Shown piece after piece: positions 11,619-20,633 of a stretch of DNA of 64,000 nucleotides. This stretch comes from Cerrena zonata (lineage: Eukaryota; Basidiomycota; Agaricomycetes; Polyporales; Cerrenaceae): positions 124,001 to 188,000 of the forward strand of contig JASBNA010000022.1 of the NCBI GenBank assembly GCA_038087015.1. The letters are read 5' to 3'. The notes under the pieces were generated by a model. That model had not been told where the DNA came from. It saw nothing but the letters and a program-made list of their open reading frames with translations, and did not search any database. The first letter of the stretch is position 1. Every line of letters begins with the position of its first letter. The position numbers and the translations under genes were made by a program.

Positions 11619-14600
11619 CTACCACCAAGGTGGGGTGCAAGCTACACTTGTGCGAAGTTCCTCAAGATTGAGCATTTCGACTTGTTGACCGTCTAGGAAA
11701 ACATCTTCAGTGGGAATGTCTCCAAGAGTAGTGTAGAGAGTGCCAGAATTTGAGTGAAAGTTGGGAGAATTCGAGAGAGGAATGGGAGAGAATTCGAGAG
11801 GAAACGCGGTCTTGTCCGCGCGGGTGGGATTGAGTTGCTTCCGTTTAAGAGGGGGGTTCTCCATTGACTGGTGGCCTTGCCGATAATGAAACCGCTTGAC
11901 ACGGTCGAGCGCAAAAGCACCTTTCAGCTCGGTACCATCGAGTTCCGCCAATTTGTAGAAACGATCAACAATGTCTTTCACCACGTATGGCCCAGCCCAT
12001 CGCAAGGCTCCCTTGTTGCCTTTCTGATTGTCGAGCCACGTCTGGTGCACGAGGACCAATGTACCTTTCTCTAACATCTCCGCTAGTCGTCCTTCATTAC
12101 GTCTAGTATGCTCGTCGGTTGCCTTTTTACGAGCCTCGTTAAGCCTATTGAAGGCAATCTGAAGGTCATCATTTCGACGAGTGATTTGTTGAGTCCGGAG
12201 TGCAATAAGGTCAGCCGAGTCCTTGACAGAATACCAATCAAGGCAAGACCATGTTCGGTCAGCGATGAGATAACCGAAGACAGGGTTTTGGCCATAGAGG
12301 AGGTAGTAGGGAGTGTAACCGGTCATACGAGAGGTGGTAGTACGCATAGCGAGAGCGGCGGCGGGTAGGTAGAGTGGCCAATTAGCAATGTTGGTACCAC
12401 ATGATTTGAACAGAGCTTGTTTGAGTGTCTGGTTAGCTCGTTCGACCACACCGTTTGCCTGAGGATGATAGGGAGCAGTCAGTACACAAATGATTCCATA
12501 CTTCTCGAACAGGAGTTTCACAGCGCCCTTGAATTCAGAGCCATTGTCACAAGTGAACACCGGAATACAGGAAAATCGACAGATAATGTCAACATAGATG
12601 AAACGGGCCCAAGCCTTTGAGGTATTTGCTTTGGCAGAGCGGTTTTCAACCCATCCAATTGCAGGCTCAATACTGTTAAGTATGTACCGCTTGCCTCCAC
12701 GACCCTTAGGCATGATAATGGTATCAAGGTGGAACCGACGTAGCATTGTCGTCACAAAGGTTGGGTTATAAGTCATAACCGGCCTCGATCGTGCCCGAAA
12801 TTGGCAAGCATTGCACGTCCGCACGAAGCGAGTGACCTCCTCATACATGTTAGGCCAGTAGTAGTCTTCTGAGAGCTTTTTATAAGTCCCATCTCGACCA
12901 CGATGTCCACCCATATTGTGAACCTCCGCTATAATAAAATTCCGGCGAGTTCGGTCAGTAATCACAAGACGTGGTTTCTGGTCCTTCTTCACCAGCCACA
13001 GACGATTTTCATGAAGAATAAAACGAGCACAATGAGTCAGAAAGCGCTTCCGTTCTCGCTCAGTTTTGAGACGAGGAGGTAGCAAGCCATCCTTGAGATA
13101 GGCATGAACTTCATCCCAAATTGAGTCGGTTTCTTCGTCTCGGGTGCCGAATTTATGGCCCACATTGGCGTACCAGGACTCGTCCACATCAGGGTACAAA
13201 GCTCGAGTCGAAAACGTGCGAAATTCGAAAGAATTTGAAGGAATAGGACCACTTTTGGTCGGGGGAGAAGTGATAAAAGCATACCGATATTCCGTTATCA
13301 AACAGGAAATCAACTCGTTACCGATGAGGTAGGACTCTGAGTGCTCCTGGGGAACGTTCCTGCGCATGAAATCGTTCTGGATAAACAAGCTTTCGCCTGC
13401 TGAGAGTGAGTTAGTGAAAACTGTGAGGCTGGCAACCTCTGAGTCAAAACTATCAGAATCCGAGAGACTCGTGAGAGCGAAACCGCCGTCGGCGGTGATT
13501 CCGAGGGTAGAGAGATGTTCTGTAGAATGTAGAGAGGTCAGATCGAAAAACGGAGCCACCGCTTGAGAAAGACGGAGGTGAGAATAGTGAGAATAGAGAC
13601 GGATAGCCTCTGGCAGGGTAATCTCAGAGTTTCCGAAGAATCTATCAAGATATTCTTCCGCGTCGGACTCGTCTGAGTCGTCGGGTGCAGGAGGACGTCT
13701 AGAGAGTCCATCTGTAGCTTGGTGAGCCGTTGCCGGGACATGATTGACTGAAAAATCGAAAAGTTGTAAGTAGGAGATCCACCGGGTCATAGGTGCATTG
13801 GGTAGGTCAGGAGACTTGATCATCTGCTTTAGAAACTTCGCGTCGACGTCTAGACGGAAGTGGATACCCCAGATACGATGCCGAAGCTCTTTGTATGCTC
13901 GAAACACGCCATAGAGCTCCAATTTCGGCTGAGAATACCTGGACTCGACCTCATTGAAGGTGCACGAGCCAAACAGAGCTGGGTGCTTCTCCTTGATGTG
14001 AATCTGGAAGAGAATCCAACCCGAACCATAGAGGGACGAGTCTACAGCGACTATGACAAGCCCATGGTCGTTTTCGCGAGGTCTGGTAGGAGAAATCTGA
14101 CGAGCGGTGTCGTAATCGACAGGACGAAGCACAGGAGTGCTGGTTATGCGTCGTTTGAGCAAATCCATGGCATCCTGGCACTCCTGAGTCCACTCGAAGT
14201 ATACTTCTTTGCGCGTGAGGTTAACGAGAGGGCGGGCAAGGACTGAGAAGCCTCGAATCCACCGACGAGCCACTCCGGCGATTCCTAGAAAGCTACGAAC
14301 TTCAGAGACGTTAGTACAAGCCGTCCACTTCAAAACCTTGTTAATGATTCCATGCTCAAGATGCCAGCCCTCCAACGAGACAATCGTGCCAACGATGTGA
14401 AGTCTCGGGGTGGCAGCGACCAGTTTATGGCCTGAGGCGGTGATTCCAGCCAATTCGAAGCGGTTGAAGACCTCATCTACAGTTGTAAGGAACTCGTAAA
14501 CGAAGCGACGGATGGGGGAGCCAGGAATGATAGGCTCATTGTTGTAAATCGAGCGAGGGCCTTTGATACCTACATCATCAAGAATGGAGTCAGCTTTTCG

Positions 14601-15665
14601 AGGACGAACAGGACCTAATGTATGATCAATGTCCCGTTGAAACTCTGCTGTGGCGTTGCAGTAGCCCATCGGTAAGGAGGTTAGACATAGTGCACCAAGG
14701 GGACACATGAAGGTGGTGAGATCTCGAGAGCTTTCAGCCAAAAAGCGACCGTCGTACCCAGCAAAGAGGTCAGCAATCATGTAGATCGCATGGCCTACAA
14801 AACTCTCTGCGAAATCGTTGATGTTAGGTAAGAGTGCTGAGTCTCGAATGCTGATGGCGTTCAAGGGTTGGAGATCGTGGATAATTCGATAGGAACCATT
14901 CTTCTTCTCGACGACGAAGATTCGAGAACGATAAGAGGAGGAAGAGGGTTCATATTTGCCAGCATCACGTTGCTCTACCAGTAGGTCGTAGATTGCTGAT
15001 TCAATCGCTTTAGGAAGACGTAGGGGAGGAAGTTGCCAAGGGATGTGTTCAATTACTGGCATCTCGTAGTCGGGGAAATATTCACGAGAGAAATGGCCTC
15101 TCTCAGCATCGGTGAAAGCGAGTGCATGTTGTCTGTGGTTGAGCACATAGACAAGAAGATCAATCTCGGTAGGACCAAGAAAACCTTCTGGGATAGTGGA
15201 CAGAATCGTGTTGAGACGCTCGAGAGTGAGACGAGAGGTTGGTTGGAAAGATGAGAGAGATGGAGGATTGATAGGAAGTGGCTCTAGTTGCTGCTCGGGT
15301 ATAGGTTTGAAGACCTGCGCTGATGGTTTAGGCATATAAGTAGGTACTGGTCGAACCTTTTGGTCAACCAGTTTGTACCGTTTTTTCGCAGGCGAAGCAT
15401 ACCAGGTATCTTCAGAGAGAGCTCGTTGTACCCAGGGTGAGTTAGTAGACAAAACAGGAGAATTTAGAGAGAGAGAAGAGGAACTGAAGTAGAAAGAACG
15501 AAGTAGAGAATCAAAATTAGATGGGGGAAAAAGTGACTGCATCACTTCAATTTCCGAAGGAGCATAATTAAAAGAATCGCCTAGTAAGGCATATAACGAA
15601 CGCCCTAAGGTAGCCGGAGGCACAGCGGACATCCGTCGTACAACTTGTACCGTGCTCCGATTCAA
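11619..15665 (-). CDS. Gypsy pol polyprotein: reverse transcriptase, RNase H, integrase
   Basis: A single open frame of about 1348 codons. Residues about 230-400 are the reverse transcriptase, with fingers IFVVEKKNGSYRIIHDLQPL, the LTSLPMGYCNATAEFQ block and a catalytic variant ILDDVGIKGP in place of YxDD. RNase H follows with VDSSLYGSGWILFQ, an ELYGVFRA block and DGLSRRPP. The integrase has a zinc-binding HH-CC unit (HNMGGHRGR ... CNACQFRARS) and a DDE core including FTCDNGSEFKG and YHPQANGVVERANQTL. No chromodomain is seen after the integrase. The frame is -1 relative to gag and overlaps its stop by four bases (TTGA). Because it has no ATG at the junction, it is probably made by frameshifting or reinitiation at a run of five T. 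No lesion is visible. Confidence 0.92.
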   Translation of the reverse strand: MNRSTVQVVRRMSAVPPATLGRSLYALLGDSFNYAPSEIEVMQSLFPPSNFDSLLRSFYFSSSSLSLNSPVLSTNSPWVQRALSEDTWYASPAKKRYKLVDQKVRPVPTYMPKPSAQVFKPIPEQQLEPLPINPPSLSSFQPTSRLTLERLNTILSTIPEGFLGPTEIDLLVYVLNHRQHALAFTDAERGHFSREYFPDYEMPVIEHIPWQLPPLRLPKAIESAIYDLLVEQRDAGKYEPSSSSYRSRIFVVEKKNGSYRIIHDLQPLNAISIRDSALLPNINDFAESFVGHAIYMIADLFAGYDGRFLAESSRDLTTFMCPLGALCLTSLPMGYCNATAEFQRDIDHTLGPVRPRKADSILDDVGIKGPRSIYNNEPIIPGSPIRRFVYEFLTTVDEVFNRFELAGITASGHKLVAATPRLHIVGTIVSLEGWHLEHGIINKVLKWTACTNVSEVRSFLGIAGVARRWIRGFSVLARPLVNLTRKEVYFEWTQECQDAMDLLKRRITSTPVLRPVDYDTARQISPTRPRENDHGLVIVAVDSSLYGSGWILFQIHIKEKHPALFGSCTFNEVESRYSQPKLELYGVFRAYKELRHRIWGIHFRLDVDAKFLKQMIKSPDLPNAPMTRWISYLQLFDFSVNHVPATAHQATDGLSRRPPAPDDSDESDAEEYLDRFFGNSEITLPEAIRLYSHYSHLRLSQAVAPFFDLTSLHSTEHLSTLGITADGGFALTSLSDSDSFDSEVASLTVFTNSLSAGESLFIQNDFMRRNVPQEHSESYLIGNELISCLITEYRYAFITSPPTKSGPIPSNSFEFRTFSTRALYPDVDESWYANVGHKFGTRDEETDSIWDEVHAYLKDGLLPPRLKTERERKRFLTHCARFILHENRLWLVKKDQKPRLVITDRTRRNFIIAEVHNMGGHRGRDGTYKKLSEDYYWPNMYEEVTRFVRTCNACQFRARSRPVMTYNPTFVTTMLRRFHLDTIIMPKGRGGKRYILNSIEPAIGWVENRSAKANTSKAWARFIYVDIICRFSCIPVFTCDNGSEFKGAVKLLFEKYGIICVLTAPYHPQANGVVERANQTLKQALFKSCGTNIANWPLYLPAAALAMRTTTSRMTGYTPYYLLYGQNPVFGYLIADRTWSCLDWYSVKDSADLIALRTQQITRRNDDLQIAFNRLNEARKKATDEHTRRNEGRLAEMLEKGTLVLVHQTWLDNQKGNKGALRWAGPYVVKDIVDRFYKLAELDGTELKGAFALDRVKRFHYRQGHQSMENPPLKRKQLNPTRADKTAFPLEFSPIPLSNSPNFHSNSGTLYTTLGDIPTEDVFLDGQQVEMLNLEELRTSVACTPPWW

Positions 15666-17968
15666 AAATCCGAGTGATCGTGGGCGAGACGATCAGTGTT
15701 TCGGCGATGGTCTGGAGATACCAACTTAAGAGAAAGAACAGGACCGCGTTCATCACCATTAGGACGAATAGAAAGGGTCATAGGCCCTGAGCGATGGTAC
15801 TCGATAGCAGCAGAATACCACTGGAGCCAAGGTTGCCCCAAGATGACATCTTGCTTGCCTATACTCCCCTCGGATGAGACAAAATAATGATGGTCAAAAC
15901 GATGTCCACCAATCTCAGTCGCGAGGTCACGGGCACAACCCTGAAGTCCAACCGGGGCACCGCTAACTCCTTTAAGAGACCAGCGAGACCCGTCAATATC
16001 GAGGGGAACATTGAGAACCTCGAATGCCGAAGCAGACATGAGATTTAACTCTGAACCAGTGTCTATCATGCATGAAAGAATTGCACCACCGATACGGGCC
16101 TCGAAACGACCAGTGGTCATGGCGAAAAGACGAGAAGGATTTAGAGAAACAGTGTTAACATACTGTCCGAGGATTTCGGAGACATCTTCATCCTCATCCA
16201 AAGTAACGTACGCCCGAGCCGTTGATGCTTCGGTGACATCTTGGTTCGCTAGATACTGCGGGGCAAACTCTTCAACCTCTACCGCCTTAGCAGCATACTC
16301 ACGACGAGTGCGGGTGAGACCTTGGAACCGCTTTTGCAATTCCGGTGATGAAGCAAGTAGCTCCTTAAGTGAGATCGTAACCTGGGTATCCAGTAGTCGA
16401 GACTGCAGATCGTCAACATCCAGAGACTCTTGAATGTCTGATGTAAAACAGTAAGAAGGTCCTCGTCCTCTAGTATTCTCCTTCATTTCCACATCTCCAT
16501 CGCTAGCAGGTGTGGTAGGACGAGTGGGACGTTTCGCCGCAGGTTTCGGTTGGCTTGCCGGAGTGCGAATTTCGTCTACAGAAGGTTGGGGAACAGTTTG
16601 TGTTGTTGTCGTAGGCTGTGGAGCTGATGGACGTGATGATGAAGGTGGGTGTTGAACCTTAATGGAAGGTGGTTGACCTTTGCCAGAGACTCTAAGCTTG
16701 ATACCCGTAGCCGCATCGTCTTTCTTGCCGATAGGATCAAATCGTACTTCCTTCTTCTGAGAACGTGCTGCTGGATAGAGGGTGTACCCATCAAGAGCGG
16801 CTACTGCATAGACATCGCCTGAAATAACGTCTGAACCACCAGAGACAATGCCAACCGACATAGCACTAGCACTAGTCCCCATATGAGGGGGTACCTCACG
16901 ACCTTTTCCCTTCCCTTCCCAGCGAATCACGCCTGCAATGCCTCCTGACCCTGGTCGTACTAATGGCAACTCCGAGTTATCCACTTTCACCAATCTCCCT
17001 TCCGCGCTATACTTCAGCAACCCTTCGTCAACCAACTTCTTCGTCTCCGGACAATTCCTCATCCCAATGCGATGAGCATCGACTTGATCGCACATCCAAC
17101 AGCGTTTAGGACCTTCGATAGATCCCGGACGGCCTGAGCTTGCAAGCTGAGCCTGATGCATTTCGGCCATAGCGAGAGATAGCTGCTCCATACGTGAGGC
17201 GAGCTCGGCTACAGGATCGGCCTTCTCTGCTGACCTCGACTGCTCTTCTGACGCTGTAGTCGCCGTTTTCGACTTCGCTTTCTTCTTGGTACGTCTCTTC
17301 TTTCTCCTCATGCGTTCGCCGTCGGAGCCAGAGTCTGTACCAGATGAACTGCCGTCAGACTCTGCCGAAGAACCCGTATCAGTGAGGTCCAGATGCTCTT
17401 CGCCGTCATCGTCTGAAAGAACATCAATGTCGTTCTCGTCGTATAGCGCGCGCACGAAATCTAGCACCGATGTCATGGAATCGGGTTTGTTACGGTCGGT
17501 AGATTTAAGCTTGGAGCGAATCTTGTCCTTGACTGAATTCGGAAGTCCTTGATAGAAGCGTAGATCACGCTTCGTATCGGTGAGCTGTCCACGTTCCTTG
17601 AGATCACCAGCGATACGCATAAATTTGCGTACATAGTCGTCTAGATCACGACGGACTTTAAACCTAGATGAGGAGGTCTTTTGCGTCAGTGACTTCAACT
17701 GCTCTAGCATCGCACGCGGTTTCTGATCGCGGGACTTGTAGAGCTTCAGTAACGCTTCCTTCGCTTTATCCCAATCCTGACCTGTTGCAAGGTCATCTAA
17801 ATGACGGATAACATCGGCTACACTTTCTGAGCAGTAACGGATGACAAGCTTGGGTAGCTTCTTGTCCTCTACTCCAGAAGCAGTAGCTACCTCCTCAAAC
17901 TCCTCCAAAAAATCCTTGATATGTTTCCCTTTAAAATACGGCGCACCTTTACTCTTCGGCCTCGGCAT
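15662..17968 (-). CDS. Gypsy gag-protease polyprotein
   Basis: The open frame extends upstream to 18115 but has no ATG there. The first ATG, at 17968, starts MPRPKSKGAPYFKGKH and is the probable start. The retrotransposon gag domain follows (FLEEFEEVATASGVEDKK ... DWDKAKEALLKLY). A variant zinc knuckle CWMCDQVDAHRIGMRNC (C-x2-C-x5-H-x6-C) and a Ser/Pro-rich linker come next. The aspartic protease carries the catalytic IDTGSELNLMS and the flap-side VILGQPWLQW. The stop TGA lies in GATTTTTGA, where pol begins in the -1 frame. The reading frame is undamaged. Confidence 0.9.
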   Translation of the reverse strand: MPRPKSKGAPYFKGKHIKDFLEEFEEVATASGVEDKKLPKLVIRYCSESVADVIRHLDDLATGQDWDKAKEALLKLYKSRDQKPRAMLEQLKSLTQKTSSSRFKVRRDLDDYVRKFMRIAGDLKERGQLTDTKRDLRFYQGLPNSVKDKIRSKLKSTDRNKPDSMTSVLDFVRALYDENDIDVLSDDDGEEHLDLTDTGSSAESDGSSSGTDSGSDGERMRRKKRRTKKKAKSKTATTASEEQSRSAEKADPVAELASRMEQLSLAMAEMHQAQLASSGRPGSIEGPKRCWMCDQVDAHRIGMRNCPETKKLVDEGLLKYSAEGRLVKVDNSELPLVRPGSGGIAGVIRWEGKGKGREVPPHMGTSASAMSVGIVSGGSDVISGDVYAVAALDGYTLYPAARSQKKEVRFDPIGKKDDAATGIKLRVSGKGQPPSIKVQHPPSSSRPSAPQPTTTTQTVPQPSVDEIRTPASQPKPAAKRPTRPTTPASDGDVEMKENTRGRGPSYCFTSDIQESLDVDDLQSRLLDTQVTISLKELLASSPELQKRFQGLTRTRREYAAKAVEVEEFAPQYLANQDVTEASTARAYVTLDEDEDVSEILGQYVNTVSLNPSRLFAMTTGRFEARIGGAILSCMIDTGSELNLMSASAFEVLNVPLDIDGSRWSLKGVSGAPVGLQGCARDLATEIGGHRFDHHYFVSSEGSIGKQDVILGQPWLQWYSAAIEYHRSGPMTLSIRPNGDERGPVLSLKLVSPDHRRNTDRLAHDHSDF

Positions 17969-18114
17969 AGGCGGCCGAAATATAGCAGGTAGTTCCTGAC
18001 ATCGTCTCGACAGGTTGATAGCTCCAGTACTAGTATAGACAAGATCTCGATAAGAAGGCGACACAATCGGTGTCGTAGGACAGACGACCAGAGACGTAGA
18101 ACCCAGAGAACACA

Positions 18115-18134
18115 CCCCCCTGCGGTGGTCACCA
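18115..18134 (-). other. Probable tRNA primer-binding site of the Gypsy element
   Basis: On the minus strand the 5' LTR ends ...GCAACA, followed after three T residues by TGGTGACCACCGCAGG. This begins with the TGG expected opposite a tRNA CCA tail. The priming tRNA was not identified. Confidence 0.4.
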
Positions 18135-18137
18135 AAA

Positions 18138-18996
18138 TGTTGCGGAGGCGCCGGTTCCCTGGTAAAGGAGCAGTCGAGTCGTCGTAGAGTAAGATGGTAG
18201 AGTAGCAGCGAAATAACAAACCCCCGCGCTAGCGGAAAGTCCGAATTTCAAGTAGCGTGTAGTGTAGGGCCTCAGTGCCCAGGTTCTCGGATTCTCAAGT
18301 CAGACTCAGAGCGTCGCAGCGTCGACGCGACTCCGCCGTTCGTCGTAGTTTCGAGTAAAAGGGGAATGATTTTTCGAGGCGCGAAGGCCATCGTTTGGTA
18401 CAGTGCGATACGGCTCGCGATCTCCGCAGCCGTCTCCAACTATCCACGTGAAGGAAATGAGAAATGATCAAAAAGGGTAAAGAAAACCTAATAAGCGAGG
18501 AGGTGAGTAGGGGGAGTGGTGCCTATCTATCATTCCGTGCAAAAATCCCCTTCCGCCTCGGATTTCTGCACCTTTGGAGACAAGAACGAGCCGATCCGGC
18601 CTCTATTTCCTTACGCAAGTGCCCCGCCTCACAAGCGGAGGGGATTAGCGACTCGTCTCGTGTTCCTCTGGTGTTTTTCGTCCTCGACATCCGGTTCTGT
18701 AAGAAGAAATAAAGGGGCGGGAAGAAAGTGAGTACATCAAAAGAAATAATTACGTAGCGCCTATCCCTCAATGTCCCGCGTGCCCTCCTTCAATATCGCG
18801 ATTTCGTGTCTTGGCACATCTTGAAGGCTCGGTCTTGAGGAGACGAGAGGTGGAGGGAGGTACTGGTCGTACATGTTGAAGTACAAGAGAAACGAGCAAT
18901 TGCGTGTGCAACGTGCCTCCTTCATTGACAGGTGGCTTGAACCTAAAGACAGAAATATCGTGAGAATTTACGAATGGGGCAAGAGCCACTACCACA
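18138..18996 (-). repeat. 5' LTR of the Gypsy element
   Basis: An uninterrupted 859-bp copy of the LTR, with ends TGTTGCGG and ACCACA on the plus strand. It is followed directly by the CAGG target-site duplication and the remainder of the interrupted MFS exon. Confidence 0.92.
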
Positions 18997-19957
18997 CAGG
19001 TCTTATTGTTAAGTCCGATCCAGACCTCCGTGCGATTAGTTCCTCTAGGTGTCGCGGTATGTTCACCACTCGGGTGGCTTGACTGGTTGAGCTACACTTA
19101 CTGATGCGATTCCTTCAATAGGGATTGGTAACAAACCTATTAACAGGATATTTGGTTGCTATCTTCCCCTCACAAATCCTTATTATCATCGGTCTGCTTT
19201 GTACAACAGTCAGTCGTCTTCAATTTACCAAATTGTGACTCTATTCTCATTTTCGTTCACATTTGGTCTCACACCGCTCTATAGGCATCATCTATCATTT
19301 TTGCACTGATCAACGTGCATGCAAGCTACTGGTCTATGGCCTTCATCGTGATGTGCACCCTACCCGTCATGGATATCGCGTACACTATCGGCAACATGCA
19401 GGTGTGCAGCACATTCGATGGAAACTCTCAAGCTTTGTCTGGGAGTATATTTAGTATTGCTACCAGGGTATGAACGTTCCCCTGTTGTTAACATACACCT
19501 TACTAAATGGGATGGTTGTTTTTTCTAGCTCGGAACCTCAATCGGACTCGCTGTGACGTCCAACATCGCTACTTCCGTTTCAGTAAAGTTTAATGGTGTC
19601 TATCCCGAGCTCTCAAGTACGGATCCAGAAGTCCTCATGGTAGGGTACCGAGCAGCAGGTTGGACATGTTGTGGCGCCTTGGTGTTAAGTCTTCTGGTGG
19701 CAACAGTCGGGATGGGAGGTATGGGGATTATTGGACAACATAAACTTGGGCTTGATCCTACTCAATCGAAAAAATCATCACCCGAAGCCATTGAACTAGC
19801 AGAATTGGGATTGGAAGATGCCGGGATTACATCAACGGATGTTGTCATGGGTCTGAACGAAATACACCAAAGTATTGGTCAGACTCAGGCGATGGGGAGA
19901 GGCCAACATATAGGGATCAGTTTATCACAAAAACTGAAACTCTTTGAAGTTGTGTAG
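18997..19957 (+). pseudogene. Right part of MFS (DHA2-like) transporter copy 1
   Basis: Continues the exon cut at 8084: QVLLLSPIQTSVRLVPLGVA, then an intron, GLVTNLLTGYLVAIFPSQIL, an intron, SIIFALINVHASYWSMAFIV with AYTIGNMQVCST, an intron, and a final exon LGTSIGLAVTSNIATSVS. The final exon runs through the last membrane helix (GALVLSLLVATVGMGG) to a cytoplasmic tail ending KLKLFEVV at 19957. These exons are intact and this copy keeps the 3' end missing from copy 2, but it has lost its 5' exons and is split by 10.9 kb of retrotransposon. The family is the 14-helix drug:H+ antiporter group by similarity; the substrate is unknown. Confidence 0.82.
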
Positions 19958-20490
19958 ATGCATCGTTCGTTGTCGTTTTTTTCAAAGATCTCATAGATCC
20001 ACCTCAGTGGAAGCAAAGATTAAATCCTTACGCTGTGATTTGATTGGGTTCGAAGCAGGGGTATTGATATTCTCTACTAGACATCGTTCTGAGCGAGCAG
20101 AGACTGTTGAGGAGACCTTCAGGAACTTGACACCGAGATGAAACAGCGTAAGAGTCATCCATTCATACCGATCGATGTGATAGCTCACTAAGCCCATCCC
20201 TAAACCTATGTACACGCTAGCTCCTCAAGGCTCAAGCCACCATAATAATTGCTTAAACGGCGACATTAACTATCGACTCAAGGTCAAGGATGAACTTAAG
20301 AGAGACTGTAAGAGCGTTCTTTTGCCCGATTTGCCAGGTAGGTTGTCCCCGCAGCACTCGAACAGGGTGTTTGACAGTTTGAGATGTCGCTAGGCACAAG
20401 TTACTGTATATATCCGGCCCGAATAATGTCAAAACTTGCTAAATATGGACGGTTGATCGATGTTGATATTCGCTTAACTTAGCGAAGCTC
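18997..20490 (+). repeat. Segmental duplication, copy 1 (MFS 3' region)
   Basis: Matches 30264-31527 through MFS exons, introns and about 530 bp of downstream sequence, up to the block around cgatgttgatattcgctt. The other copy lacks a 230-bp segment present here at about 19550-19779. Confidence 0.85.
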
Positions 20491-20633
20491 TACACTGCAG
20501 TCACACAACGCGTTTTCCATTGTTCTAAATGCACCCGTGGACCTCGTTTGAATCGATGGATACATAAAGCCTAGCGATCTAGGTGTGTACGATTTAATCG
20601 CTCTGTGTATGAACCACCATCTCTTACTGCGAG

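Larger units (their letters stand above)
8085..18996 (-). mobile_element. Ty3/Gypsy LTR retrotransposon, nearly complete
   Basis: The element lies on the minus strand. Its 5' LTR is 18138-18996, gag-protease is 15662-17968, pol is 11619-15665, and the 3' LTR is 8085-11271, itself split by a DNA element. LTR ends are TG...CA and the flanks carry a 4-bp duplication CAGG (8081-8084 and 18997-19000). Domain order is gag, protease, reverse transcriptase, RNase H, integrase, which is Ty3/Gypsy order. Comparing the two LTRs by eye shows only about two differences over 859 bp, so insertion is recent. It sits inside an exon of an MFS transporter gene. Both main ORFs are open, so it may still be capable of movement. 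Confidence 0.93.
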
